Shown here piece by piece: positions 23,216 to 32,910 of a DNA stretch of 34,219 nucleotides. The notes under the pieces were generated by a model, which did no database searches, was not told where the DNA came from, and saw only the letters and a program-made list of their open reading frames with translations. The stretch is from BOG-933 sp037147415 (GTDB lineage Bacteria > Pseudomonadota > Alphaproteobacteria > Azospirillales > Azospirillaceae). The translations under genes were made by a program, and so were the position numbers. The stretch spans positions 1-34,219 of the forward strand of contig JBAWVF010000021.1 in assembly GCA_037147415.1 (NCBI GenBank), written 5' to 3'. How positions within the stretch are numbered: position 1 is the first letter of the stretch; each line of letters starts with the position of its first letter.

Positions 23216-23752
23216 TTGGATCGGACAAAGAAGGAGAAGGCGATTGCCGCGCTCAGCAAGCGTGTGCAGGACGTCAGCCTTGTCGTGGTCACTCGCCACA
23301 ACGGGCTAACGGTCGCGGAAGTGACCGACCTGCGCCGCAAGATGCGTGCGGCCGGCGCCGGCTTCAACGTTACGAAGAACCGGCTCGCTCGTATTGCTCT
23401 TAAAGGCAGCCAGTTTGAGAATCTGGACGGACTCTTCAAAGGTCCGACTGCGATCGCCTATTCGCGCGATCCGGTGGCGGCGGCCAAGGTGGCCACCGAC
23501 TATGCCAAGGCCAACGACAAGCTTCAAGTCTTGGGCGCCGGTCTCGGCAGTCAGGTTCTCGGTCCCGAAGGCGTGCTGGCCCTGGCCAAACTGCCGTCGC
23601 TGGACGAACTGCGCGCAGGTTTGCTCGGCATGATCACAACACCGGCAACTCGCATTGCAGGTATTCTGCAAGCGCCGGGTGGCCAGATTGCTCGTGTGCT
23701 GTCGGCCTACGCCAACAAAGAAGAGGCGGAAGCGCCTGGCGAAGCGGCCTGA
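23216..23752 (+). CDS. rplJ: 50S ribosomal protein L10
   Basis: The 178-residue protein starts at TTG 23216, the first in-frame start after GGAGG at 23204-23208, giving MDRTKKEKAIAAL as in alphaproteobacterial L10. It has the rRNA-binding N-terminal domain (VVVTRHNGLTVAEVTDLRRK, then GAGFNVTKNRLARIAL) and a C-terminal helix that carries L7/L12 dimers. The weak TTG start fits translational control by its leader. 45 bases separate it from rplL. Confidence 0.95.
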   Translation: MDRTKKEKAIAALSKRVQDVSLVVVTRHNGLTVAEVTDLRRKMRAAGAGFNVTKNRLARIALKGSQFENLDGLFKGPTAIAYSRDPVAAAKVATDYAKANDKLQVLGAGLGSQVLGPEGVLALAKLPSLDELRAGLLGMITTPATRIAGILQAPGGQIARVLSAYANKEEAEAPGEAA

Positions 23753-23797
23753 TTCACTATTCCATATCCCGAAAAGTTCACGTCCTGGAGTTGACAG

Positions 23798-24172
23798 ATG
23801 TCGAAGTTGGATAAGCTTGTTGATGAGTTGTCGGCGTTGACCGTGATTGAGGCCGCCGAGTTGTCGAAGATGCTGGAAGAGAAGTGGGGCGTTTCGGCTG
23901 CTGCTCCGGTTGCCGCCGCTGCTGCTCCGGTTGCCGCTGCCGCTGCTCCTGTTGAAGAGCAGACCGAGTTCAATGTCATTCTGGCGGCGGCCGGTGACAA
24001 GAAGATCAACGTCATTAAGGAAGTCCGTGCAATCACCGGCCTGGGCTTGAAAGAAGCCAAGGATCTGGTTGAAGGTGCGCCGAAGTCCGTTAAGGATGGC
24101 GTTTCTAAGGAAGATGCTGCGAAGATCAAGAAGCAGCTTGAAGATGCCGGCGCAACGATCGAAGTTAAGTAA
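23798..24172 (+). CDS. rplL: 50S ribosomal protein L7/L12
   Basis: The 124-residue protein has an N-terminal dimerisation domain (KLVDELSALTVIEAAELSKM), a flexible hinge made of three tandem AAAAPV-type units, and a C-terminal factor-binding domain (KINVIKEVRAITGLGLKEAK, then LVEGAPKSVKDGVSKEDA). It recruits translational GTPases. The hinge is encoded by near-repeated GCTGCTCCGGTTGCCGC DNA. Confidence 0.97.
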   Translation: MSKLDKLVDELSALTVIEAAELSKMLEEKWGVSAAAPVAAAAAPVAAAAAPVEEQTEFNVILAAAGDKKINVIKEVRAITGLGLKEAKDLVEGAPKSVKDGVSKEDAAKIKKQLEDAGATIEVK

Positions 24173-24308
24173 CTTGCGCTTGGGTATGCTGAGATAGTGT
24201 TCGTAACGCCGGACGGTGACGGGCCTGAACGTGGCCTCGTTGCCGGCCGGTATTTGCGCCTTCCGCAAGCTCTGCGGAGTCGATTCGATCTACGGTTGGG
24301 GGACATCC
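24173..24308 (+). promoter_or_regulatory. rplL-rpoB intergenic region with hairpin
   Basis: These 136 bases contain a perfect 6-bp stem TCCGCA/TGCGGA (24262-24267/24273-24278) with a 5-base loop, about 30 bases before the rpoB ATG, and no T-run. In E. coli this interval holds an attenuator and an RNase III site that lower rpoBC expression. A like role is possible but not shown. The open frame upstream of 24309 is not part of RpoB. Confidence 0.35.
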
Positions 24309-27300
24309 ATGGCTAAATCCTTTACGGGACGGAAGCGTGTTCGGAGAAGTTTCGGGCGCATCCCGGAAGTCACCCAGATGCCGAACCTCATTGAGGTTCA
24401 ACGGAGTTCTTACGATCATTTCTTGCAAATGGACGTGCAGCCCGAAAAGCGCGTCAATCTAGGATTGCAGGAAGTCTTCCGATCGGTATTTCCGATCAGA
24501 GATTTCTCCGATCGCGCCGTGCTCGATTTCGTTAAGTACGAGCTTGAACAGCCGAAATATGATGTCGAGGAATGCCAGCAGCGCGGGATGACCTTCGCTG
24601 CGCCGCTTAAAGTCACACTGCGGCTTTCGGTGTTCGACATAGAAGAAGATACCGGCCTGCGCTCAATTCATGACATTAAAGAGCAGGACGTCTACATGGG
24701 CGATATGCCTCTGATGACGGCTAACGGTACCTTTGTTATCAACGGCACCGAGCGTGTGATCGTGTCACAGATGCACCGCTCGCCCGGTGTATTTTTCGAT
24801 CACGACAAGGGCAAGACCCACAGCTCCGGTAAATATTTATTTGCCGCGCGGGTAATTCCTTACCGCGGCTCTTGGCTTGACTTCGAGTTTGATGCTAAGG
24901 ACTTGGTTTATGTTCGTATCGATCGGCGCCGCAAGCTGCCGGCGACGACCTTGCTCTTCGCGCTTGACGGGGCGGAAACCGAAAAGCTGCGCGCCGGCCG
25001 GCGCGAGCCTCTTGCGCCTTACGAAGCGCAGGGCATGTCAAAAGAAGAAATTCTTTCCACGTTTTACGGCAGCATTGAGTATTGCCGAGTTGCAAACGGC
25101 TGGAAGACCCCGTTTGATGCCGAACGTCTAAAAAATGTTAAGCTGGTTTCAGACTTGATCGATGCGGCAACAGGTCAAGTCGTGGCTGCGGCCGGGACCA
25201 AGATCACGCCGCGCTTTGCGCGCAAGCTGATTGATCAGGGCCTGACCGAGCAACTGGTGTCAACGGAAGAACTGACCGGCCGTTATCTTGCGGTCGATCT
25301 GATCAACGAAAAGACCGGTGAAGTTTATTACGAAGCCGGTGATGAACTGACTCTGGCCGCGATTGAAAAACTGGAGAAGGCGGGCATTTCGGAAATTCCG
25401 GTTTTGGCCATCGACCATATTAATATCGGTTCCTACATACGAAACACCATGGCGGCCGATCGGAACGCCAGCCGAGAAGACGCGCTGATCGATATTTATC
25501 GGGTAATGCGCCCGGGCGAACCGCCGACGCTTGAATCGGCCGAAGCGTTGTTCCAGGGACTGTTTTTCGATTCGGAACGCTATGATCTGTCGGCGGTCGG
25601 CCGGGTCAAGATGAATGCCCGGCTTGGCTTTGAGACCAATGATCAAGTGCGCGTTCTGCGCAAGATGGACGTTCTGGAAATCTTGAAGGTCCTGGTCAGC
25701 CTCAAGGATGGTCGCGGCGAAATCGATGATATTGATCATCTCGGCAATCGGCGCGTGCGTTCGGTCGGCGAGCTAATGGAGAATCAGTATCGGGTCGGTC
25801 TGCTGCGGATGGAGCGCGCGATTCGCGAGCGCATGTCTTCGGTTGAAATTGACACGGTCATGCCGCACGATTTGATCAATGCCAAGCCGGCGGCGGCGGC
25901 AGTTCGCGAGTTTTTTGGCTCGTCGCAGTTGTCACAGTTCATGGATCAGACCAACCCGCTTTCGGAAATCACTCATAAGCGCCGCTTGTCGGCACTCGGG
26001 CCGGGCGGCTTGACCCGCGAACGCGCCGGTTTCGAGGTGCGAGACGTCCATCCGACCCATTACGGCCGTATTTGTCCGATTGAAACGCCGGAAGGTCCGA
26101 ATATCGGCCTGATCAACAGTCTGGCGACTTACGCTCGGGTTAACCAATATGGCTTTATCGAAAGCCCGTATCGGAAAGTTATCGACCTTCGTGTTACGGA
26201 TGAGGTTGTGTATCTGTCGGCAATGGAAGAGGGCAAATACACGGTTGCCCAGGCCAACGCCGAGCTGGACGAGAATAATCGCTTCTCGGCTGATTTGGTC
26301 AGCTGCCGTAAGGGCGGCGATTATTTGATGGTTAAGCCCGAAGTCATCGATTTGATTGACGTTTCTCCGAAACAGTTGGTATCGGTGGCGGCGGCGCTGA
26401 TCCCGTTCCTGGAAAACGACGACGCCAACCGCGCGTTGATGGGTTCGAACATGCAGCGGCAGGCAGTGCCGTTACTTCAGGCCGACGCACCGCTGGTCGG
26501 CACCGGTATGGAGGCTACGGTTGCGCGCGACTCCGGGGTTGCCATCGTTGCGCGCCGCTCGGGAGTCATCGATCAGATTGACGCAACTCGTATTGTTATT
26601 CGGGCCACTGAAGACACCAACGCCGCCGCGCCCGGGGTTGATATCTACAATCTTCTGAAATTCCAACGCTCCAACCAAAACACCTGTATTACCCAGCGTC
26701 CGTTGGTGAAGGTCGGCGATATTGTTGCAGCCGGCGATATCATTGGTGACGGTCCTTCGACTCAACTTGGTGAGTTGGCGCTCGGACGTAATGTGCTTGT
26801 CGCGTTTATGCCCTGGAACGGCTACAACTTTGAAGACTCGATATTGATCAGCGAGCGTATCGTTCGTGACGATGTGTTCACCTCGATCCATATCGAAGAA
26901 TTCGAGATCATGGCTCGTGATACAAAACTGGGCCAGGAAGAGATCACGCGCGATATTCCGAATGTCGGTGAAGAAGCGCTGAAGAACCTCGACGAAGCCG
27001 GTATTGTTTATATCGGGGCGGAAGTAAAGCCGGGCGATATTCTGGTCGGTAAGGTCACGCCGAAGGGCGAAAGCCCGATGACCCCTGAAGAAAAGCTATT
27101 GCGTGCGATCTTTGGTGAAAAGGCCAGTGATGTTCGCGATACGTCCTTGCGGCTGCCGCCGGGCGTGGCGGGAACCGTGGTTGATGTTCGCGTCTTTTCA
27201 CGCCGCGGTGTCGACAAGGATGAGCGCGCAATGCAGATTGAGCGCGCGCAAATCGAAAAACTTGCCAAAGACAGAGACGATGAAAAGGCGATCCTTGAAC

Positions 27301-28499
27301 GAAGCTTCTATAATCGCCTGAAAGAAATTCTGCTGGGACAGGTTGTTGTTAGCGGTCCGCGTCACTTCCAAACGACGGGGAAACCGTTAACTGAGGCCGA
27401 GTTAAAGCCGTTCTCGCATGGACAGTGGCGCCAGATCAGCGTCGAGGGCGAGCAGGTGATGGAAGATATCGAGTCGATGGGCCGTGTCTTCGACGACTCG
27501 ATCGAAGCTCTTAAGGCTCGTTTCGAGAACAAGGTCGAAAAGCTGCAACGCGGTGATGAATTGCCGCCCGGCGTGATGAAGATGGTTAAGGTCTTTGTCG
27601 CGGTGAAACGTAAGCTGCAACCCGGCGACAAGATGGCGGGTCGTCACGGCAACAAGGGTGTGGTTTCAAAGATTATCCCGATTGAGGATATGCCCTATCT
27701 TGAGGATGGGCGTCCGGTTGATTTGGTGTTGAACCCGTTGGGCGTGCCATCGCGCATGAATGTCGGGCAGATTCTGGAGACTCATCTTGGCTGGGCTTCG
27801 GCCGGGCTCGGGCGGCAAATCGGGGACATTCTTGACAGAATTCGTCTAAGCCAGAAGGGGCGTGGCGGCACCAATCCTGCCGATCCCGATACTTTGCGGA
27901 CCCGACTCAAGACGATCTACGGCGATCGATGCTACGCCGAAGATATCGCCGATCTCGACAATGACGAGTTGATGGAACTTGGCGGTAATTTGCGTATTGG
28001 CGTGCCGTTCGCCACGCCGGTGTTCGACGGGGCGCGTGAAGATGATATTTGCGCTATGCTGGAACAGGCCGGACTGAACCGCTCGGGTCAGGTAACTTTG
28101 ATTGATGGCCGGACCGGCGAAGAGTTTGATCGCAAAGTTACGGTCGGTTATATCTATATGCTGAAGCTGCATCATCTTGTCGACGACAAGATCCATGCCC
28201 GTTCCATTGGTCCGTACAGTTTGGTTACTCAGCAACCCCTGGGCGGTAAGGCCCAATTCGGTGGTCAGCGCTTCGGTGAAATGGAAGTGTGGGCTCTTGA
28301 AGCATACGGTGCCGCGTACACTTTGCAGGAAATGTTGACCGTTAAGTCGGATGACGTCTCCGGGCGGACAAAGGTGTACGAAGCGATCGTACGGGGTGAT
28401 GATAACTTTGAGTCCGGCATTCCGGAGTCTTTTAACGTGCTTGTTAAAGAACTTCGTTCGCTCGGGCTTAATGTTGAGCTGAACCAGCGTACGCTTTGA
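24309..28499 (+). CDS. rpoB: RNA polymerase subunit beta
   Basis: The start is ATG 24309 (MAKSFTGRKRVRRSFGRIPE), as in other alphaproteobacteria, with GGGGGAC upstream. The 1396-residue product has full length. The rifampicin-binding cluster SSQLSQFMDQTNPLSEITHK followed by RRLSALGPGGL carries the usual drug-sensitive residues (D in MDQ, H in THK, S in RLS). The switch and active-site region KMAGRHGNKGVVSKI and the C-terminal GGKAQFGGQRFGEMEVWALE are intact. A lineage-specific segment near residues 280-390 (AAAGTKITPRF to GDELTLAA) is usual in alphaproteobacterial beta subunits. The gap to rpoC is 45 bases. Confidence 0.98.
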   Translation: MAKSFTGRKRVRRSFGRIPEVTQMPNLIEVQRSSYDHFLQMDVQPEKRVNLGLQEVFRSVFPIRDFSDRAVLDFVKYELEQPKYDVEECQQRGMTFAAPLKVTLRLSVFDIEEDTGLRSIHDIKEQDVYMGDMPLMTANGTFVINGTERVIVSQMHRSPGVFFDHDKGKTHSSGKYLFAARVIPYRGSWLDFEFDAKDLVYVRIDRRRKLPATTLLFALDGAETEKLRAGRREPLAPYEAQGMSKEEILSTFYGSIEYCRVANGWKTPFDAERLKNVKLVSDLIDAATGQVVAAAGTKITPRFARKLIDQGLTEQLVSTEELTGRYLAVDLINEKTGEVYYEAGDELTLAAIEKLEKAGISEIPVLAIDHINIGSYIRNTMAADRNASREDALIDIYRVMRPGEPPTLESAEALFQGLFFDSERYDLSAVGRVKMNARLGFETNDQVRVLRKMDVLEILKVLVSLKDGRGEIDDIDHLGNRRVRSVGELMENQYRVGLLRMERAIRERMSSVEIDTVMPHDLINAKPAAAAVREFFGSSQLSQFMDQTNPLSEITHKRRLSALGPGGLTRERAGFEVRDVHPTHYGRICPIETPEGPNIGLINSLATYARVNQYGFIESPYRKVIDLRVTDEVVYLSAMEEGKYTVAQANAELDENNRFSADLVSCRKGGDYLMVKPEVIDLIDVSPKQLVSVAAALIPFLENDDANRALMGSNMQRQAVPLLQADAPLVGTGMEATVARDSGVAIVARRSGVIDQIDATRIVIRATEDTNAAAPGVDIYNLLKFQRSNQNTCITQRPLVKVGDIVAAGDIIGDGPSTQLGELALGRNVLVAFMPWNGYNFEDSILISERIVRDDVFTSIHIEEFEIMARDTKLGQEEITRDIPNVGEEALKNLDEAGIVYIGAEVKPGDILVGKVTPKGESPMTPEEKLLRAIFGEKASDVRDTSLRLPPGVAGTVVDVRVFSRRGVDKDERAMQIERAQIEKLAKDRDDEKAILERSFYNRLKEILLGQVVVSGPRHFQTTGKPLTEAELKPFSHGQWRQISVEGEQVMEDIESMGRVFDDSIEALKARFENKVEKLQRGDELPPGVMKMVKVFVAVKRKLQPGDKMAGRHGNKGVVSKIIPIEDMPYLEDGRPVDLVLNPLGVPSRMNVGQILETHLGWASAGLGRQIGDILDRIRLSQKGRGGTNPADPDTLRTRLKTIYGDRCYAEDIADLDNDELMELGGNLRIGVPFATPVFDGAREDDICAMLEQAGLNRSGQVTLIDGRTGEEFDRKVTVGYIYMLKLHHLVDDKIHARSIGPYSLVTQQPLGGKAQFGGQRFGEMEVWALEAYGAAYTLQEMLTVKSDDVSGRTKVYEAIVRGDDNFESGIPESFNVLVKELRSLGLNVELNQRTL

Positions 28500-28544
28500 T
28501 AGAAATCGTTGCCGCGGTAGAATGATCGAAGCAGGAGCGAACAC

Positions 28545-31500
28545 ATGAACGAGTTGATGAACATCTTCGGCCCGGTGGCCGGATCTCAGAGCTTCGATCA
28601 GATCCGTATTTCTATTGCCAGCCCGGAGCGGATACGCTCCTGGTCGTTCGGTGAAATCAAGAAACCGGAGACCATCAACTACCGGACCTTTAAACCGGAA
28701 CGAGACGGCTTGTTCTGCGCACGCATCTTCGGACCGATCAAGGATTATGAATGCTTGTGCGGTAAGTACAAGCGCATGAAGTATCGTGGCATTATTTGCG
28801 AAAAGTGCGGGGTTGAAGTAACTTTATCCAAGGTCCGGCGCGAACGCATGGGCCATATTGAGCTGGCTTCTCCGGTCGCGCATATCTGGTTCCTGAAGTC
28901 TTTGCCGAGCCGCATCGGTTTGCTGCTTGACATGACCCTGAAAGACCTGGAGCGAATTCTTTATTTCGAGTCTTATGTAGTGATTGAGCCGGGCTTGACC
29001 CCGCTTAAACTGCATCAGTTGCTGAATGAAGAAGAGTTCGTCATTGCCCAGGACGAGTATGGTGAAGACGCCTTTACCGCATCGATCGGGGCTGAAGCGT
29101 TGCGGATCATGCTGTCCGCACTCGATCTTGATCAGGAAAAATTGAACTGCCGCGAAGAGTTGCGCGACACTAACTCCGAAGCCAAGCGCAAGAAACTTGT
29201 TAAGCGGCTGAAGCTGATCGAAGCCTTCATGGAGAGCCAGTCTCGTCCCGAGTGGATGATCCTGGAAGTGGTTCCGGTGATTCCGCCCGAGTTACGGCCG
29301 CTGGTACCGCTCGATGGCGGGCGATTCGCAACGTCCGATCTTAATGATTTATACCGCCGCGTAATCAATCGTAACAACCGCTTGAAGCGCTTGATCGAGT
29401 TGAAGGCGCCCGACATCATCGTGCGCAATGAAAAGCGCATGTTGCAAGAAGCGGTTGACGCGTTATTTGATAACGGTCGACGCGGCCGTGTTATCACCGG
29501 CGCCAATAAGCGTCCGCTCAAGTCATTGTCCGACATGCTGAAGGGCAAGCAGGGCCGGTTCCGTCAGAACTTGCTGGGCAAACGCGTCGATTACTCCGGG
29601 CGCTCGGTGATCGTGGTCGGTCCTGAACTGAAATTGCACCAGTGCGGTCTGCCGAAGAAGATGGCGCTTGAGCTATTCAAGCCGTTTATATATGCCAAGC
29701 TTGAGCTTTACGGCATGGCGTCGACCATCAAGGCGGCTAAGCGCATGGTGGAAAAGGAGCGGCCAGAGGTTTGGGATATTCTCGAAGAAGTTATTCGCGA
29801 ACATCCTGTCATGCTTAACCGGGCGCCCACTTTGCATCGCCTCGGCATTCAGGCGTTCGAACCCGTGCTGATCGAGGGTAAGGCGATTCAGCTGCATCCG
29901 TTGGTTTGTACGGCCTTTAATGCCGACTTCGACGGCGATCAAATGGCGGTCCATGTGCCACTTTCACTTGAGGCGCAGCTTGAAGCGCGCGTCTTGATGA
30001 TGTCTACCAACAATATTTTGTCGCCGGCTAACGGTAAGCCGATTATTGTGCCCTCTCAAGATATTGTGCTCGGGCTTTACTATATCTCGATGGAGCGCGC
30101 AGGCGAGCCGGGCGAGAATATGGCCTTTGTCAATATCGGCGAGATTCAGCAAGCCCTCGATGCCAAGGTCTTGAGTCTGCACGCCAAAGTACAGGCGCGC
30201 TACCACACGGTTGATAGCGAAAGTAAACCGATAACGGTTCGGGTTCACACCACGCCCGGCCGCATGCTGTTGTCGGAAATATTGCCGCGCCATCCGGCCG
30301 TTACCTTTGATATGATTAACCGCGTGCTGACGAAGAAAGACATTACCAACGTCATCGACACGGTTTATCGCCATTGCGGCCAAAAAGAGACGGTGATTTT
30401 TGCTGACCGCCTGATGAAGCTCGGGTTCAGCCAAGCCTGTCGGGCCGGAATTTCTTTCGGCAAGGATGATCTTGTTATTCCGCCGGCAAAGGAAGCTCTG
30501 GTAAATGATGCCCGCAGCCGGGTCAAAGAATACGAGCAGCAATACCAGGACGGCTTGATTACACAGGGCGAGAAATACAACAAGGTGGTCGACGTTTGGT
30601 CAGAATGTACCGAAAAAGTTGCCCAAGAGATGATGAAGGGCATTTCGGACACGACCAAAGCCGGGCGCCATGTTAATGCGGTTTACATGATGGCCCACTC
30701 GGGCGCCCGTGGTTCGGCGGCCCAGATCAAACAGTTGGCCGGTATGCGCGGCTTGATGGCTAAGCCGTCCGGTGAAATCATCGAGACCCCGATTATTTCG
30801 AACTTCAAAGAAGGCCTGACCGTTTTGGAGTACTTCAACTCCACTCACGGTGCGCGTAAGGGGCTGGCGGACACGGCGTTGAAGACCGCAAACTCGGGTT
30901 ACTTGACCCGGCGTTTGGTGGACGTGGCGCAGGACGCCATTATTGTCGAAAATGACTGCGGAACCCGGAAGGGCATTACGGTCAAGGCGGTTATTGATGG
31001 TGGTGAAGTCATATCGCCCTTGGCGGAACGGATACTTGGCCGTTCGGCGTCGATTGACATCACCGATCGCTTAACCGGTGAAGTCATTATTGCTGCGGGC
31101 GTCCTGATCGAGGAGGCAGAGGTTGAATTGATCGAGCGAGCCGGCATCGACTCGGTCTTGATTCGCTCGGTGTTGACCTGTGAAACCAAAGATGGCGTGT
31201 GCGCGGCCTGCTACGGGCGCGATCTTGCGCGGGGCACGACCGTCAATGTCGGCGAGGCTGTCGGCGTTATTGCCGCCCAGTCGATCGGCGAACCGGGTAC
31301 GCAGCTGACCATGCGTACCTTCCATATCGGTGGCGCGGCCCAGCGCGGTGCCGAGCAAAGCCAGGTTGAAGCCTCGCTTGACGCAACGGTCCGCATCAAC
31401 AACCGCAATATCGTGCTTAACAGCAGCAATGTTCCGGTGGTGATGGGCCGTAACTGCGAGGTGGTGCTGCTTGACGACGCCGGCCGCGAGCGCGCCCGTC

Positions 31501-32708
31501 ATCGCGTGCCTTACGGCGCCAAGCTGCTTGCCGACGAGGGCGCGAAAGTGACACGCGGCCAAAGATTGGCGGAGTGGGATCCCTATACCCTGCCGATCAT
31601 CACCGAACGTGAAGGTACCGCCCACTATGTCGATCTTGTGGAAGGCATCTCGGTTCGTGAAGTGGTCGATGAGGCCACCGGCATTTCATCCAAGGTTGTC
31701 GTGGATTGGCGCCAGCAACCACGGGGCGCCGATCTGAAGCCGCGCATCGTGTTGCTTGACTCTGCGGGCGAGGTGATGAAGCTCCCCAACGGACTTGAGG
31801 CGCGTTACTTCATGTCGGTTGATGCTATTCTGTCCGTCGAGAACAACTCTCATGTCAAAGGCGGCGACACGCTGGCCCGTATTCCTCGTGAGTCTTCAAA
31901 GACGCGCGATATTACGGGTGGTTTGCCGCGCGTTGCTGAATTGTTTGAAGCGCGGCGGCCTAAAGACTTCGCCATTATTTCCGAGCTTGATGGTCGCGTT
32001 GAGTTCGGTAAGGATTACAAGACCAAGCGCCGCATTGTGGTCCGCAATGAAGAAACCGGTGACGAGCGCGAATATCTGATCCCCAAGGGCAAGCATATCA
32101 GCGTGCAGGAGGGCGATTATGTCGTCCGCGGCGACTTGCTGATGGACGGCAACCCGGTGCCGCATGACATTTTGGCGGTGATGGGTGTCGAAGCGCTGGC
32201 CAACTACCTGATTAATGAGATTCAGGAAGTTTACCGGTTGCAGGGCGTGAAGATCAACGACAAGCACATCGAAGTGATTGTCCGCCAAATGCTGCAAAAA
32301 GTTGAGATCGACGACGGCGGTGAGACCACCTTCCTGGTCGGCGAGCAAGTCGATCGCGATGAGTTCGATGAGGAAAACTACAAGGCGATCCGTGAGAACC
32401 TGAAAGTGGCGACGGCCAAGCCGGTGCTTCAGGGTATTACGAAGGCCAGCTTGCAGACTCGCTCGTTCATCTCGGCCGCGTCGTTCCAGGAAACCACCAG
32501 GGTGTTGACTGAAGCGGCGGTTTCGGGCCGGGTTGATAATCTGGAAGGGTTGAAGGAAAACGTTATTGTCGGTCGCCTGATTCCGGCCGGTACCGGTTCG
32601 GTCGTTAATCGCCTGAAGCTGATTGCAGCCGAACGTGACCGCACGGCTGAGTTGTCGAGTGAGACACCTTCGTTGACCGGGCCGATCCTCGAGGGCACGG
32701 AGCCCTGA
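28545..32708 (+). CDS. rpoC: RNA polymerase subunit beta'
   Basis: The 1387-residue protein starts at ATG 28545 with AGGAG upstream. The N-terminal zinc ribbon is CLCGKYKRMKYRGIICEKCG. The catalytic magnesium-binding NADFDGDQ is intact. The bridge-helix/trigger-loop region has AHSGARGSAAQIKQLAGMRG and IGEPGTQLTMRTFHIGG. The second zinc site is CETKDGVCAACYGRDLARG. It forms the active centre together with RpoB. Transcription ends at the strong hairpin 23 bases past the stop. The ribosomal genes rpsL and rpsG, which often follow in alphaproteobacteria, are absent. Confidence 0.98.
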   Translation: MNELMNIFGPVAGSQSFDQIRISIASPERIRSWSFGEIKKPETINYRTFKPERDGLFCARIFGPIKDYECLCGKYKRMKYRGIICEKCGVEVTLSKVRRERMGHIELASPVAHIWFLKSLPSRIGLLLDMTLKDLERILYFESYVVIEPGLTPLKLHQLLNEEEFVIAQDEYGEDAFTASIGAEALRIMLSALDLDQEKLNCREELRDTNSEAKRKKLVKRLKLIEAFMESQSRPEWMILEVVPVIPPELRPLVPLDGGRFATSDLNDLYRRVINRNNRLKRLIELKAPDIIVRNEKRMLQEAVDALFDNGRRGRVITGANKRPLKSLSDMLKGKQGRFRQNLLGKRVDYSGRSVIVVGPELKLHQCGLPKKMALELFKPFIYAKLELYGMASTIKAAKRMVEKERPEVWDILEEVIREHPVMLNRAPTLHRLGIQAFEPVLIEGKAIQLHPLVCTAFNADFDGDQMAVHVPLSLEAQLEARVLMMSTNNILSPANGKPIIVPSQDIVLGLYYISMERAGEPGENMAFVNIGEIQQALDAKVLSLHAKVQARYHTVDSESKPITVRVHTTPGRMLLSEILPRHPAVTFDMINRVLTKKDITNVIDTVYRHCGQKETVIFADRLMKLGFSQACRAGISFGKDDLVIPPAKEALVNDARSRVKEYEQQYQDGLITQGEKYNKVVDVWSECTEKVAQEMMKGISDTTKAGRHVNAVYMMAHSGARGSAAQIKQLAGMRGLMAKPSGEIIETPIISNFKEGLTVLEYFNSTHGARKGLADTALKTANSGYLTRRLVDVAQDAIIVENDCGTRKGITVKAVIDGGEVISPLAERILGRSASIDITDRLTGEVIIAAGVLIEEAEVELIERAGIDSVLIRSVLTCETKDGVCAACYGRDLARGTTVNVGEAVGVIAAQSIGEPGTQLTMRTFHIGGAAQRGAEQSQVEASLDATVRINNRNIVLNSSNVPVVMGRNCEVVLLDDAGRERARHRVPYGAKLLADEGAKVTRGQRLAEWDPYTLPIITEREGTAHYVDLVEGISVREVVDEATGISSKVVVDWRQQPRGADLKPRIVLLDSAGEVMKLPNGLEARYFMSVDAILSVENNSHVKGGDTLARIPRESSKTRDITGGLPRVAELFEARRPKDFAIISELDGRVEFGKDYKTKRRIVVRNEETGDEREYLIPKGKHISVQEGDYVVRGDLLMDGNPVPHDILAVMGVEALANYLINEIQEVYRLQGVKINDKHIEVIVRQMLQKVEIDDGGETTFLVGEQVDRDEFDEENYKAIRENLKVATAKPVLQGITKASLQTRSFISAASFQETTRVLTEAAVSGRVDNLEGLKENVIVGRLIPAGTGSVVNRLKLIAAERDRTAELSSETPSLTGPILEGTEP

Positions 32709-32730
32709 GCCTTCCCGTATCGCCAATATA

Positions 32731-32766
32731 AAAAAGCCCCGTCGGGAAACCGGCGGGGCTTTTTCG
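32731..32766 (+). terminator. intrinsic terminator of the rpoBC operon
   Basis: A 10-bp stem GCCCCGTCGG/CCGGCGGGGC (32736-32745/32750-32759; one T-G pair) with a GAAA tetraloop is followed by TTTTTCG and preceded by an A-run. It could therefore also work on the minus strand. Confidence 0.93.
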
Positions 32767-32773
32767 TTACTTA

Positions 32774-32801
32774 CGGTTCAGGTGATGCGGTTCAGGTGAT
32801 T
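32774..32801. repeat. 14-bp tandem repeat
   Basis: CGGTTCAGGTGAT plus one base occurs twice in tandem (32774-32787 and 32788-32801; only the last base differs). It lies in the space between the rpoC and acnB terminators and has no evident function. Confidence 0.8.
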
Positions 32802-32842
32802 GCAGCGTTGCTCTCAAATACTTTCAAAAATACTCTCAAACC

Positions 32843-32888
32843 AAAAACTCTTACACGGGTTTCCGAGATGTCTTTCGAAAACCCGTGT
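32843..32888 (-). terminator. intrinsic terminator of acnB
   Basis: ACACGGGTTT (32853-32862) and AAACCCGTGT (32879-32888) form a perfect stem, extended inward by CGA/TCG after one mismatch. On the minus strand it is followed by a T-run (32843-32847). It lies 22 bases past the acnB stop. Confidence 0.85.
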
Positions 32889-32910
32889 ATTTACCTGCAA
32901 TTACGCGGTA

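Noticed and set aside
23306..24268. 320-residue minus-strand frame across rplJ and rplL
   Set aside because: Shadow of two ribosomal protein genes; glycine/serine/asparagine runs come from the L7/L12 hinge.
24216..24308. 31-residue N-terminal extension of RpoB
   Set aside because: It crosses the intergenic hairpin and the family starts at MAKSFTGRKRVRRSFG, which matches ATG 24309.
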